64,000 nucleotides of DNA, taken from NCBI GenBank assembly GCA_016648135.1, contig JADDOH010010161.1:33915-97914 (forward strand), read 5' to 3'. The notes below the pieces were generated by a model. That model was not told the DNA's origin, did no database searches, and was given only the letters and a program-made list of their open reading frames with translations. The translations under genes and the position numbers were made by a program. Below are positions 31,600 through 43,149 of this stretch, one piece after another; the stretch's first letter is position 1, and each line of letters starts with the position of its first letter. The DNA comes from Agrypnia vestita (taxonomy: Eukaryota > Arthropoda > Insecta > Trichoptera > Phryganeidae).

Positions 31600-32905
31600 C
31601 TAGTATTTTCTAAATATTGAAAACTGAATGAAGCCTGAAAACTACTATTTTCAATTTGTAACTATTTTTTTATAGACCAATTTATATATTTTTTTAACAA
31701 TATTTTTTATATGTAGGTACCTACAAATGTTCTGAGAATTTTTCGACATTTTTGTGATTAAAAAATATTGTGTTTTTTTTTTAATTGTTGAAATCAGGTT
31801 CGCACTTGATAGGTTTGACATAAAAAGTATGATTTATGTGTCCATCACACCTACTGATTTCTGAACAAGCTGAGTAGGCCCCTTCTCATTCACGCCTCAT
31901 AAAAGATGCCAATTATTTATATTACTATTCCTATTGTTTTTTGAATGCACAGTTATGGAGCAAAATAAAAATACATATCTACTCGCCAAAGCCTCGAGTA
32001 TTATTTGTATCTTGTTTTAATATTTGATGATAGTTTTATCAGACGTTTAAGCGGTTAATGTGGTGCGGTTTCGCGCCTTAGGCAAAGAGGCGTTGATATC
32101 AATTGACTGGTACCTCCAAAGATCAAGATATTCAATTTACGATTATGCTTTGTTGCAGAATTAGAATATTATTAAATCACGCTGATTTTGATTTTATTTA
32201 AAGCATTAAATATTTTTTGTACTAAGATCATGTACATCGGCTGCTCCACGGGATTATTATAGTACATTAATTTATTATATTCATTTTGAAATATTACATT
32301 GTTCTGTTGTTCTGAAATAATGTGTGCATTAGGGTGCTTCAAAAATGTATGATTTTTTTTTCAATGAGGCACCCTTTTATATATTTTCATGTGTCTATAA
32401 ACTCAGATTTTACAAAGGATTTTAAGGGGTCGCTACCAGCTGTAAAAGTGTAGATTAAAAATATAAGTTGGTATTCAAGCCTTAAAAAAATATTTTAAGC
32501 AAATTTTTACGAAAATTAAATTAAAATTTAGGCTGAAATATATAAAATAATTACATGAAACACTTCAAAAATAAATATAATTAAAATAAATAATAATTAT
32601 TCAAGATGACAGCAACATGAACTCTTTTGAGTCAGGAAATTTTCGCCAATAATCTTTATCCGCCATGAGTAAATATTGCTTGAATGTTCCAGAGATTTTG
32701 ATGGTGAGTGATTCCACCAGATTCTATCGTCTCATTACAATATTTATAAAGCATACCGTGAATATACACTAAGAAGATTGTGACAATATACTGAGAAGAA
32801 AGTAAATGTAAGAAATATGCATCTTATTGTAAAGCATAAATTTTGACTGTTCGAAGAATATGTTTTCTTCTTCTGTATGAAGGCTTGAACTTTGTGGTGA
32901 CTTTA
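31600..32905. other. unassigned, mostly AT-rich
   Basis: AGGGTGCTTCA near 32332 and TGAGGCACCCT near 32363 form a small inverted repeat. No gene recognised. Confidence 0.45.
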
Positions 32906-32906
32906 T

Positions 32907-33092
32907 TATTAAAATAAAACACAAATTACTTTGTTTTCACCACTATATTAGATTAAAAAATCTACATGTTTCGAGAACAATGTTCTCTTCGTACACAATA
33001 ATCCTGACGCAGAGAACATTGTTCTCGAAACATGTAGATTTTTTAATCTAATATAGTGGTGAAAACAAAGTAATTTGTGTTTTATTTTAATA
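32907..33092. mobile_element. 186-bp palindrome of two Penelope-type tails
   Basis: Arms of 84 bp (32907-32990 and 33009-33092) are nearly identical inverted copies. From the centre outward each reads stem II GAGAAC-ATT-GTTCTC, GAAACATGTAGATTTTTT, ATATAGTGGTGAAAAC and TTTGTGTTTTATTTTAATA. The spacer is 18 bp. The high identity suggests recent formation or ongoing gene conversion. Confidence 0.75.
33000..33040 (+). ncRNA. hammerhead-like motif with A9 to C change
   Basis: Stem I AATC/GATT, core CTGACGC (33004-33010; last A is C), extra A, perfect 6-bp stem II, GAAAC 33027-33031, AT loop, GTA triplet. One core change should cripple cleavage. The opposite arm keeps the CGA but has lost the CTG part. 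Confidence 0.5.
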
Positions 33093-33094
33093 AT

Positions 33095-33635
33095 TTTGAA
33101 GTAGAGTGCAAGGATTATTAATACTGTTATCCATTCAATATGAATATATAAAATTTTATTGAATTATTATCCGTTTAGAATAATGGATGCATTGCTTTTC
33201 GAGTAGTTTACTACTTACGTCCTCAATACGATACGATGAATCAAAGTATCACTGTCAAGTAACGTAAAATTATTTCACGTTGATCATTAAAATGGATGGA
33301 ATATAACTATTTGTGGTGTTTTGAGGCTGGCCACCCGGTTCCTGGTAAGGGAGAGGGGGCGAGCCAGTAATTCCCGGGTTTCCATACGAGTACTTACTTA
33401 ACGTCTCTGGTTAATAAACCTGAAGTATCTAATATCTAACCGAAATATTACATAGATACAACCCCTTTGTATTCCCTGAAAGGAATACATCACACTATGT
33501 TTTCTCAACTTGAGTTTCTAGAGTGACAGAACTAAGATTTATACTGACTTCATTAGAACATAGAAAAACATGACTTAGGTGGAATTGAATAATTAATAGG
33601 GTACTAACAAAAGGAGTCGGACTTTCTGGTGTAAT
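33095..33635. other. unassigned stretch
   Basis: GC-richer at 33310-33380 (CTGGCCACCCGG). No gene recognised. Confidence 0.45.
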
Positions 33636-34150
33636 AGAGTTGGAGCGACTGCCAGACTTACGTTATACAATCAAACCAGAAATATTTTCTATAAATATAC
33701 ACCATAGTATGAAGGAAGGTTTGGATATTATGACATTTGAGTTAGGGGGATTTCGGCAGATAACAGGTAATACAGGTACAAAAAAAATGTGTTAGCAAAA
33801 CATGCATCAGGTAACATTGTTATAAAATACATAAAATTCAGATTTATTACTTATAAAGTAAATAAAATGATTATTTATGGAGTTTCAAAGCATCTGGTGA
33901 AAGAAATAACTCACTTAAAGCAATGGCAATGATAAATATGAGTGTATAGTACTGTCCCGTTAAACATATTAAAAAATCAGCTTTCTTACTTTTACGTTTT
34001 ACTTACGCATTTTTTTGTACCTGTGTTACTTGTTATCTGCCATAATTCCTCGAATATAAATGTCATAATATCCAAACATTCTTACCTCCAATATTGTACA
34101 TCTACAGAAAATATTTCATGTTTGATACTATAATGGCTCTTAGTCTATAA
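33636..34150. mobile_element. TIR family C, nearly complete copy
   Basis: Inverted ends of more than 100 bp: left CCAGAAATATTTTCT, GGTTTGGATATTATGACATT and GCAGATAACA; right TGTTATCTGCCA, AATGTCATAATATCCAAAC and AGAAAATATTTCATG. About 0.5 kb, no coding capacity. Confidence 0.6.
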
Positions 34151-34479
34151 AACGTAAGGAAGATAAGCTCTTAGTCTATAAGACGTAAGATCTATAAGGA
34201 AGGTAAGGTAAAGCAACCAATTTCCGGGAATTCAAGTGCATTTAACAGACTTCCAGAGTTTTCCAAAATCATCCAAAGTGATCCAAAGTATCCGGAAATC
34301 CTCGATAATGTTAAGTTCCTTTTATTTCTGTCTTTTTGTTTCAATACAATTGTGCACTATTTTGCATAACTCTTGTTCATAAGTTCTTGTGAATATTCAT
34401 ATCGTTCCAACAGTGTTATAATTATGATCATTAAATTGGGTGGTAAACGTAAGATTATTTTTATCGTATTATCACTTCT
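34151..34479. other. unassigned stretch
   Basis: Tandem scraps TCTTAGTCTATAA and CCAAAGTGATCC; no gene. Confidence 0.45.
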
Positions 34480-35020
34480 CTTGGCTACGGGAGGAATGAA
34501 TGAGAATACTAGAAATTAATTAGTGATTTATTAATGATCAATTAATTATTCAATTCACAAAGTCACTTAAAACGAATTAAACTTATCGTTAAATTACACT
34601 ATTTCGCAATATATCACTCATAAATGCCGTAAAACTGCTATGCTGTTTGGCATATAAATATTTTTATAAATATAGTAAACAAATAAAATAAATATTGAAA
34701 AAAATGACACTTTATTGTCGCTGGGTAACACGCATTTAATATTCACTAGAATCTCGCACGTATTATTTATCACTTATTTATTTCGCCAATTAGGTACTTC
34801 GCTCGATATCTGTCGCTTCGCAATTCACGAATGACCACCCTGGATGTCGTCTCGCGGCTCGTACATACTTCTCACTGAATCGAACTGTCAAACACGACAA
34901 CTCTTGCGTTGAGGCCTAGTTCCGTATTTGTACCCGAAAATGCTGCTATTTTCGTACTTTATAGATTATTCTAGTGCTTAGGAGAAGGTTCTCGTTACGT
35001 CTATGTTGTACCAGGTGTTT
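34480..35020 (-). mobile_element. solo LTR, family D
   Basis: The minus strand aligns with 41390-41830: GAGAACCTTCT, AGCAGCATTTTCGGGTACAA ATACGG (TATA region mutated), GTTACCCAGCGACAATAAAG, GAAATAGTGTAATTTAA and CGTTTTAAGTGACTTTG. A block of about 100 bp (34610-34710) is inserted relative to the other copy. No internal genes remain, so it is a solo LTR. Confidence 0.6.
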
Positions 35021-35750
35021 CTTTGGACAGTGCGCAATTTTTTTTAGCATTTCGTTACAGTAAAGATAAACTTGAATACATGTGACGAATACTTCTGTAG
35101 CAGGTTGTGGCCGAATCTCAGTCACATCAAACAAGTACCTCCCATGATTTCTGATAAACTTTACATTATTTCATAATACGAAATTTGTATCCCCTAGCTC
35201 GTTAAGCCCATCCGTGTTCGGTGCAGGATAAACAACACGACACGTTATTTACAAAACAATACTTGACATTTCTTTGGAATTCCCGTATCGTGCCGTCAAT
35301 TGACATTTCTTATTAAATTTATTAGAATAATGAAAGAGGAGATACTGCGATCGGCAAAATCTCAGACGGGCCCCGTTACATGATGCGAACCACTGATAGC
35401 AGTCGGATGGCTGCCTCCTCATCTAAATCTTCGGCTACCGTCCCCTAACGCATTGTTGAGGCGGGTTTATGTGTCCTTGTGCACAATCAACTTATCGCCG
35501 GCGAGCAGTGCTTTCAACATAGGGCACGCACAGGCAAACAGGAGAAACGTTCGTATGTCTGCTGTAAAGCAGTAACGTGCATTAGGCTTGGACTTTCGAC
35601 AAATTTGACACTCTTGTAAAATATTGAAATTGTTATTACTTATCGACGGTTCCAAAGTGCACTGTCGAATCTGCAAAAAATCGATTATGATTTTATTATT
35701 TTAAACCATCCGATCTACTCCATATTTTCGGATAATGTTAAAAAATTGTT
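35021..35750. other. low-repeat stretch, no gene recognised
   Basis: Balanced composition at 35340-35610 with no partner in the window. Possibly single-copy DNA. Confidence 0.4.
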
Positions 35751-35751
35751 T

Positions 35752-36085
35752 ACTTTTTACTCCCTCTCTTTTAAGTCGTAGCGTCTGCTTGTCGGCTTGT
35801 CTGCCGAAAAAACTTCGAATCGATTTTTAACCCTTTTCCCGTGATCCAATCGAGCTGAAACTTTACAGGCAGATTCGTGGCGACGATAAAAATGATCGTT
35901 TAAAAAAAATTAATAATTATAATATAAATTTGGATTTTTCGAAATTTTAACGATTTATATGTTGCTTAATTTTCGAGTCGTGTGGAGTAGGCGCGTAGAG
36001 TAGGCGCGTAGAGAAGGCGCGAAACCTGTTTCAATAAGAAATGGAGTATAATAATAACAAGGTTTTTATGGGTTAGTTTTTTCTT
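35752..36085 (+). repeat. dispersed repeat I, copy 2
   Basis: Same block order as 26815-27140. Contains three tandem units near GTAGAGTAGGCGCG at 35985-36020. Confidence 0.65.
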
Positions 36086-37430
36086 TAGTACAAGCTTTGT
36101 TTGATTTATCCGAAAATATAAAATAGGTAAATTGAATGCTTTAAGAGAGTAAAAAGGAAAAAGAGTTATTGCAGATTCGATAGTATTCGTAGGGACCGTT
36201 GATATAAGTTAGGCCGAAGCAATTATAACACATGGAATACTGTCTGGGGAGGAACACACAAAATAAAAATTGAAAAATTTTAACATTCTCAAAATAATCT
36301 AAATGTTGGGGCAAATCCCTGATTCTTTACTCTTTACTTTTTTTTTACTCTATAGGGAACAATTGAACTCGAAATTCTCTAGTTATGAACAGGTTACCAC
36401 TTACCAGATTTATGCAGGCGATCTCGCCGTCGTCGTTTTCCGTCCAATATTCCGTTTCAGTGATTGGATGCCCACCGCATCCCTGGACCGTATTACGAGC
36501 TGACATTTCAGTCCTACGTCCTACGTCATACGTCGCCAGGTTGACAACGATGCAGCAAGGATAGGCCGGCAAAAAATCCAATCACTGTTCCTCATCCACA
36601 GAAACAAACTCTATTATATTCTACTTCAGTTGCGAATCCCGTTGATTGCACCACTTTAAAGCTGACCGAAAATTTTTAGTATAATAAAAATATATTTGAC
36701 TTTGTATCTTCCGCTTCAAAATCAACCGTTGATTTCGAGATGCCAGACAATCTATGGTTCGCGGCAACTGTCATACACAGAACTCCGCGCTCATAGACAA
36801 TTTTTATAAAACACCCGACCAGAGACTACTAAGGATTTTTAGCCCGAACACCAATTGACTGGCCTAAAAATTGAAATAATTTTCAAACGTATTCTAATGT
36901 GTACATGTTAAAAATTCAGAAGACTGTCATATACACATAAAAAGATTGCGTAGGGCTAAAAATGGGCTTGGCACAATCTAGTATTAAGAAAAATCTGCAT
37001 AATGGTTAAAAATAAAAATCAAATACCATTTAGACTTACCCCTAATACTAGTAGGTTATATTATAGTGGTGGGCTCTAGATATGTACCAAGATTATCGAA
37101 GCTGTAAAGCATTAACATGAGGATGGACAATACTTATTCTATGAGTACGAGACGTTCATATTAGGACATTTTTTCCCTTCCGTTTTTGCTGTGCAGTTTG
37201 GCATATGTATAATGCAATAAGTATCAAAAAATAAATAAATATATAAAAAAAAATCTCTTTGAGAGAAGTCTCTATGTTTCTACTATTTTTTTCAATAGTA
37301 CTATGCTATTTATACACAAAAAAAAATTGTTACGTGTACTTAAGCACGTGCGTTAGAAGTTATATTATACTTTTTTTAACATACATTTAGGGAAGGTTCG
37401 TAGGTCAATGGAATGAAAGAGAGATCTGTT
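36086..37430. other. unassigned stretch
   Basis: 36400-36560 and 36700-36800 have balanced composition. No coding, RNA or mobile hallmark noticed. Confidence 0.4.
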
Positions 37431-38900
37431 ATTAGAGTTTATTTCTTCCCGGTGATATGCCCCGGGAGCAAGTAAAGGTGTACAAGTAAATAATATAAAT
37501 TATGAACAAAGATATAGATGACGCGCGGAGGTCTAGCCTGATGTTAGGGCAGGGGCCCGTCTGGTGTGGTGTCACCGTGTCCGTACGTCCGTAGCTCGAA
37601 ACCTTTCTTTCCATTTGTTTATTACATTCCCCGCGCGATTTGTTTACGTAAACGTAATAAAAAAAGGTCCCAGAAGACAGATAGGTACATGGCGTGAATC
37701 GGCTAGGTACCGTTACATACATAAAAAAATCATGTCCTGTGTTGTATACCTTGAACAGAATGCGCATGCGTATCTAAACATAAGTTTTCCATTAATAACA
37801 TAATATTCATTAAATAGAATACCCATGCACTGAATGGTATTTTGCTTGTATAAAAAAGAGAAAATGAAGCAGTAAGCAAAAAATGCAATCGCCATAATAA
37901 TACGTTGTGAATTAAATCAGAATTGTATTACGAATAATACATCAGCAAATAGAAAATAAACTAAATAATAGCGACCATCATAATCAATTTTCATAATAAT
38001 ATAATTGACGATCGCTTAAAGGAACTTCAGAATTCAATATTCAGAATTTAAAATCTAGGCAACATATACGTCGAAATTGATGTGAGGAATTTTACCTTGC
38101 CTGATTAGAAGAATACTCTTATTAGCCTTTTTTATAAATTGCAGAGTGAATGCAGCAATTGTGTAGGTTTTCCTTAATAATTATAAATTTCTTAATATTT
38201 TCACTCGTATTTTATTTTAGTCTCAAAATTTTTTAAATCGTTTTACCCATGTTACTATATATATATGTAATCGAAATATTTTTTTCAATGGTAGGTAGGT
38301 ACTTTATATCGTAAATAAATAAATAATATCACGTCAAAATTAACGAAGTGTACAACGTTATATGATAGGGGTCGATATGGTTGTTACGATAACGAAAACC
38401 AATGGAAATAGACCCGATTGTCTGCATCTCTATTGTGCTCAAGGTGGTCACTTGCTCGGGTGATAAACCATTACGAGGGGTCACTGAGGTCACACGAAAA
38501 TAAGTTTTGACGATTTTTTTTTATAATATTCCACATCCTTTGTTAATAGAATTATAAAAAAACGGTTGAAGGAATGTGTTAATAATTCCGGTATGTGAGC
38601 GGAGAGCGTACGTCGCAGGCGCGCAACGATAGTTGTGGGTGTTTTAATGTGTTTGGTAAAATTTTAATTGTATGCTTTGCAAAACCAATGTTCGTTGATT
38701 CTTTATGTTAATTTATGTTTTCATTGTTATTCCTGTTTGGTATTTACTTTTATTAGCATTAATTGAAATTTGTGTGCTGATTTCGATAGTAAATTTACTA
38801 ATTTATATTAAAATAATCTTTATACATATTTAATACGATAATAAAGTGTTCATTTGCTAGTACTCGTAGTATACTGTACATGGAATAGTTAATTAATTAT
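37431..38900. other. unassigned stretch
   Basis: 37500-37700 is GC-richer with overlapping open frames on both strands but no recognisable protein. The rest is AT-rich. Confidence 0.4.
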
Positions 38901-38904
38901 TCAA

Positions 38905-38948
38905 TGTTTACAAATGTTTACAATTTTTACAATGTTTACAGTGTTTAC
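38905..38948 (+). repeat. four TGTTTAC units (forkhead-like cores)
   Basis: TGTTTAC at 38905, 38915, 38933 and 38942 within a degenerate AATGTTTACA tandem. This is the forkhead-factor core, but a chance product of a short tandem repeat is just as likely. Confidence 0.5.
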
Positions 38949-38949
38949 A

Positions 38950-39620
38950 AAATTAAATAAACTTTTTTCATTGATGCTGAGGGTCCTGGTAGCAAGTAAA
39001 CACTACATTAATTTGACGCCCTGCCTGCTACACTAGTAATTTACTGTATTATAGCTGACAGTGCTCTTCCAGTAGTATATATGATCAAGAATATTTATTA
39101 TTTATATAAAATAGTTATTTTGTGACTCAATCTTAGTGCCAATAAAAATAGGTAGGTAGTAGTATTAATTAATTGTTTACAATTTAATAATTGTGTTAAT
39201 TCTATATTATAGACAAAGAAAATAAGATCTGAATTGGATAAGTTAATAAAATAAAATAATTAAAAGTGTTTGAAAATATGAAAGTAAATGTTCGTATTTA
39301 TACTAGTATTTTTCAAATTTTGGTTATATATTGGCTTTTAACAGGTTTTGGGCATGCTTTCTTCCCTTTTCATGCAGCCAGAATTTCACTTTTGAAGAAA
39401 ATTAAGCGAGACTATGGCTACAAGTTTTTAATTTTGTGTGAATGTAGAATGTAGAATATTTTTGGAGCTTGGAAGAGGTGAAATCTTTGTGAAAGTGTTT
39501 TGATAAATTTTGGTACAAGATAGTCGCAGTTCACCTGTGCCCTTGTTAAGTTAGAATGAGCTATTTGTTGGTGATCTTGTTTTCATAATTTCCAGTGTTT
39601 TCATTTGCCTCTCGTAGTCG
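38950..39620. other. unassigned AT-rich stretch
   Basis: A 62-codon frame at 39266-39454 (MFENMKVNVRIYTSIFQIL) is hydrophobic at its start but unrecognised; not called. Confidence 0.4.
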
Positions 39621-39624
39621 CTTT

Positions 39625-40390
39625 ATTTTATTTTGGCAACATTAATATGTACGGCGTACAGCGCGATTGATAACATAGTACAGTTACCCAGCTGCGGTCG
39701 AGAAGAGTCACCGATCCATCTTGGACGCCCGTCTCCTAGATGGACAGAAGCCGCATCACAATTCCATAACCGAACCCTGGACGCGTCAGAGACACAATTC
39801 CGCATCCGTCAAATCGGCCAAAATCGCCGGCATTGTCTCCGCATCGAACAATATAATTTATTCGGCGTATAATTTGAGACAGCACGCGCCATTCAAATTC
39901 TCTCGATTTCGTAACAAGTCCACCGCGGACAAAAGACAATTTGCATTCGACAAATTCGACAAACTTTCCTTCGGACGTCGCACGGCCCGAGAATCATCAA
40001 AAAACAATTTGTATTGTTCCAAACGTGCAATTACGACCGGCGGTCGCTTGCTGCGTTCCGCCGCTGGCCGGCGCGGGACCCGGCGCGGTCCGCGCACCGA
40101 GGCCCCGGACGCGGAAGGGCGCAAGCGACCCGGGTCATCTTTAAAAGGGCAGCTCGGTTTGACCTCGTCCGCAGTCCACACCTTAATTCTGTTCCTTGGT
40201 ATTATCATTGTGATGAAAAGACATTACGTTGTTTGATTAAACGCATCATCGGACAAATATCCACCGAAATCAAAAGCACATTGCATTAATGTAAATGTAT
40301 TTTTTTCATTTCAATTCAAAAAGTTTTGGGGAAAGTTGTCCCGACAATTGCGTGCACGACAACTGCGCGCCGACAATTACGCGAATTCAT
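39625..40390. promoter_or_regulatory. GC- and CpG-rich unique island
   Basis: The most GC-rich part of the window (around 40040-40140), repeat-free, with a Sox-type inverted pair AACAATTTGTATTGTT near 40005. A TTTAAAAGGG block is at 40140. Open frames exist in five of six frames (the longest is 171 codons from 39721), as expected when stop codons are rare by composition. None resembles a known protein. Promoter/enhancer is preferred over exon. Confidence 0.3.
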
Positions 40391-40394
40391 AAGT

Positions 40395-40985
40395 AAAACT
40401 TTGTTTTTTCCACTATTTTATTTTTGAGAATAAAACAACATGTTTCTGAAACCTCAGTTTCCTTCTTCAGGTGAGTTGAAATTAAGGTGTTCGGGAGTAG
40501 ATGTCTGATGTATGGGTTGTGGATTCAGTAGAAGTGGAGGGGGTATATAGGTGGTAGGAGAGCGGGAACATTGTGAGAAGGGATGATGTGAAAGGTCGTA
40601 TTTGATTATTAATTATGTAATTTGTTGTGTTTATATTTTTATGAATTCCAAGTGTTTCTAAATTATTTTATTTTAGGCCGTATGCCTTTTTATGTAAGAT
40701 GTGTATTTTTGCATTGTTGAATGTGTGGATATTTTCTATAATATGGTTAGCGTATTCTGAAAAGTTATGATTAGTGAGGCACCTTTTATGTTCTTTAAAT
40801 TTAGTTTCTATCGATTACCCTCTCCGACCTATATATGTCATATCATAATTTCCACAATTCATAAACCCCACTGCAGCATAATTTATTAAAAATTTTCGAC
40901 ATTTTTATTATTTTTTATTTGTTTTTCAATTGAATTTGCGATGTAGAAGCCTGGTTTAATATTACTTGGTAGTGTTCCACATAGC
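40395..40985 (-). mobile_element. Penelope-like element 3' part with GIY-YIG endonuclease relic
   Basis: Minus strand, from 40985: LPSNIKPGFYIANSIEKQI (linker region), two stops, SGVYEL (GIY motif), a frameshift, then GNYDMTYIGRRG (YIG motif), stop, TKFKEHKRCLTNHNFSEYAN with the conserved His, and a stop before NNLETLGIHK with the conserved Glu. About 170 bp further on lies a hammerhead-like motif, and the copy ends in ATAGTGGAAAAAACAAAG near 40400. GIY-YIG fused to a telomerase-like RT is diagnostic for Penelope-like elements, which are known to carry hammerhead motifs. Two frame disruptions show it is dead. Confidence 0.75.
40433..40475 (-). ncRNA. hammerhead-like motif of the Penelope-like element
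   Basis: CTGAAGA (40470-40464), extra A, stem II GGAAAC-TGAG-GTTTC with an A mismatch at its base, GAAAC (40446-40442), AT loop, GTT. Stem I is weak. Its position downstream of GIY-YIG ties this motif class to Penelope-like elements. Confidence 0.5.
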
Positions 40986-41290
40986 TGAAAAGTAACAATT
41001 TCTCTGCTGGTAATGAGACCTCCATATTTTGAAAGTGGAATATAAAGCAATATTCTTTTTAATTTAGATATGATATTCTTACGAATTATTCAACATATGT
41101 AATAGAATACGCCTGAAAATTCCACTTTGACATACCACTTTAAAAATATAGAGGTATCATCACCAGCTGCAAAATCTATGTATACTATGCATGAGAAGGA
41201 CCCTATATATCTCAAGCACAGTCCATTCGAATATATGAAAGAAACTGATTTAGAACGTTACGAGATGCAAAAAATAATATGCACTGTCCA
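40986..41290. mobile_element. MITE family A, copy 6
   Basis: Contains GGTAATGAGACCTCCATATT, GAATTATTCAACATATG, CACCAGCTGCAAAATCTATG and CCATTCGAATATATGAAAGA, the family's right-half blocks. Boundaries approximate. Confidence 0.4.
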
Positions 41291-41308
41291 AGAATCGAGA
41301 AGGGCCTG

Positions 41309-41836
41309 TAACAATCTAGGGTGATATAAACCTTTGGGAAATTTCTAAAAATGTCTAGAAATGCCTGGTTCAACCGAGGAGCAACGAGAACCTTCTAGAA
41401 AGTACAAAAATATCAGCATTTTCGGGTATAAATACGGCGCCTGCCGCGGCGCAGCGCAGGGGAGATCGTGTTGACAGTTCGTTCGGTGCGAAATCGCGAA
41501 GTACGCCCAAGATGACGTCCAGTGTATCCAATCGTAAGAGAATCGAAGTGATAAATAAAGCGAATAATCGAGCCAAGTACCTAATTGACGAAATAAATAA
41601 ATGAGAACAGAGAAAAATAATACGAGCGAGAGCTGGACGGAATGTTCTAGTGAATATGAATACGTGTTACCCAGCGATAATAAAGTGTTAATTTTCGTGT
41701 GATATACTGTGAAATAGTGTAATTTAAAGAATAGCGTTAAATTTATTCGTTTTAAGTGACTTTGTACATTAAATAGTTAATTAATAAAGCGCTAATTATT
41801 TTCCAGTGTTTTCATTAGTTTTCCCTAGCCACGACA
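41309..41836 (+). mobile_element. solo LTR, family D, best copy
   Basis: Begins TGTAACAATCTAGGG and may end CACGACA (TG...CA). Holds a TATA box at 41427, AATAAA signals near 41600, GTGTTACCCAGCGATAATAA and GAAATAGTGTAATTTAAAG. Homologous to 34480-35020 (minus) and 25840-26010 (minus). Several TTCTAGAA-type half heat-shock sites lie in the first 100 bp. Superfamily not determinable without internal genes. Confidence 0.6.
41427..41434 (+). promoter_or_regulatory. TATA box of the family D LTR
   Basis: TATAAATA with GC-rich sequence directly downstream. In the 34480-35020 copy the same position reads TACAAATA. Confidence 0.55.
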
Positions 41837-42570
41837 TGTGTCAACATATACAACTTTTTAAAATTTGATGTGTGGATGTTCTTACGGTAGATTTGGTGAA
41901 CGTTGCATAGCTCCGACTCTGTGAGACTTCTATAATTATCTTAATTTATAATTACCCCTCTGGGGACAAGATCTAGTAATTGCGTTGTCAGAACATGCAT
42001 ATAAAAATATTATTATTTATATGATGTGTGTTTTTTCGTAACAGCGAACTTGATTCCACGTAAACAGTAGTCACGAAGTTCCACGTGCTCAAGGAGGACT
42101 TACATAACTAAAACGAATACAGCGCACGTGCAGCGCACGCATGGACGAGCGACCCTCGCAGATAGCCACCGCCAGCCACCCGTGACAGCGCGCTCGCACT
42201 TCTGGGAACACTTTAAAATGTCCACATCAAAGAACACCATCCAAAATTAGGTACATTATCTTCAGTGCTTCCATAATCATGTCCACATCTTGCGCACACG
42301 CTGGACTGGACAAGTTATCATTTTTTCTCAGAGATTCAGATTTAAAAAAAAATGTTTTGTTCTTAAAATTTATAGCGTTAACTTTTTTACTTAATTATTC
42401 ATTTAAAAAACTAACAAACTAATAAATCACATTAACTATTACTTAATTGAAATGACTGTTCAGCATTTTTTACTGTCAAAAGATCTTTTTAAATTAGAGT
42501 AATAAAAAACATCTTATTTAAATAATATAAATTTCTCAGAACTCGCAAGTCACATTTTAGAAACTAACTA
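41837..42570. other. MITE A scrap and unique GC-rich segment
   Basis: 41865-41960 carries MITE A blocks (ATGTGTGGATGTTC, GTGAACGTTGCATAG, GTGAGACTTCTATAATTATC). 42050-42210 is GC-rich and unique. The rest is AT-rich. No gene recognised. Confidence 0.4.
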
Positions 42571-42574
42571 ACGA

Positions 42575-42815
42575 AATGAGGATAAAACGCCATACTCTTC
42601 TATCTTGGCATACGACTTAAGTTCGGCTATATTTACACATCTTCTCATGCATGTTCTACTGTTGTTGAGGCATTTAATAGGGCCATCCTCTAATTCTTAT
42701 GGTATCTGATCATGCCAGGTCTTTCGCGGATGTCTTTTATTGTTGCTGCTTTCAATAATCGCCTCATATATTTTCTTAACCATCCTTTCCTCACTCATAC
42801 GTTTCACATGACCAG
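42575..42815 (-). pseudogene. LINE-A 3' fragment
   Basis: On the minus strand: SGHVKRMSEERMVKKIYEA, RKTWHDQI-like block, then the CTCAACAACAGTAGAACATG terminal block. Same region as 22430-22620, minus strand, with indels. Confidence 0.65.
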
Positions 42816-42930
42816 ACATTGTGTAAGCGAGCTCATACAGGGCATAAGCCTTGGGTCACCTTATAAAGACATCCTTACACTTTTCCCATATAAATAGCAT
42901 CGTCTCAGTGACACTTCTATTATTTATCTT
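42816..42930. mobile_element. MITE family A, right end
   Basis: GCGAGCTCATACAGGGCATA, CCTTGGGTCACCTTATAAAG, TTTCCCATATAAATAGCATC and GTGACACTTCTAT match the right end at 51050-51150. Confidence 0.45.
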
Positions 42931-43149
42931 AGTTAAATATTATTACATTTATGTAATAGTTTTAGTCTAGGTCGCGGTTACAAAAGACTCTTAATTTGGC
43001 ATATTACCTACTTCTTATATAAAAGAATAATTAAAACGCACATCTTCGCAAAAAAAGCCCAAAAGATGAATGAGCATTGAAATGCTCCCTTACAAAGAAA
43101 TTGTAAATGTAAAATTATTTTTATAACATTTTTAGATTATTTATAACAT

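Noticed and set aside
37432..37803. overlapping open frames on both strands
   Set aside because: Mutual overlap and no protein similarity; local GC content explains the frame length.
38905..38948. forkhead enhancer
   Set aside because: The four TGTTTAC sites are units of a short degenerate tandem repeat in AT-rich DNA; site clustering is therefore expected without function.
39721..40236. 171-codon plus-strand open frame
   Set aside because: Overlapping long frames in most other frames of the same GC-rich island, no domain, and no splice or start context; rarity of stop codons by composition explains it.
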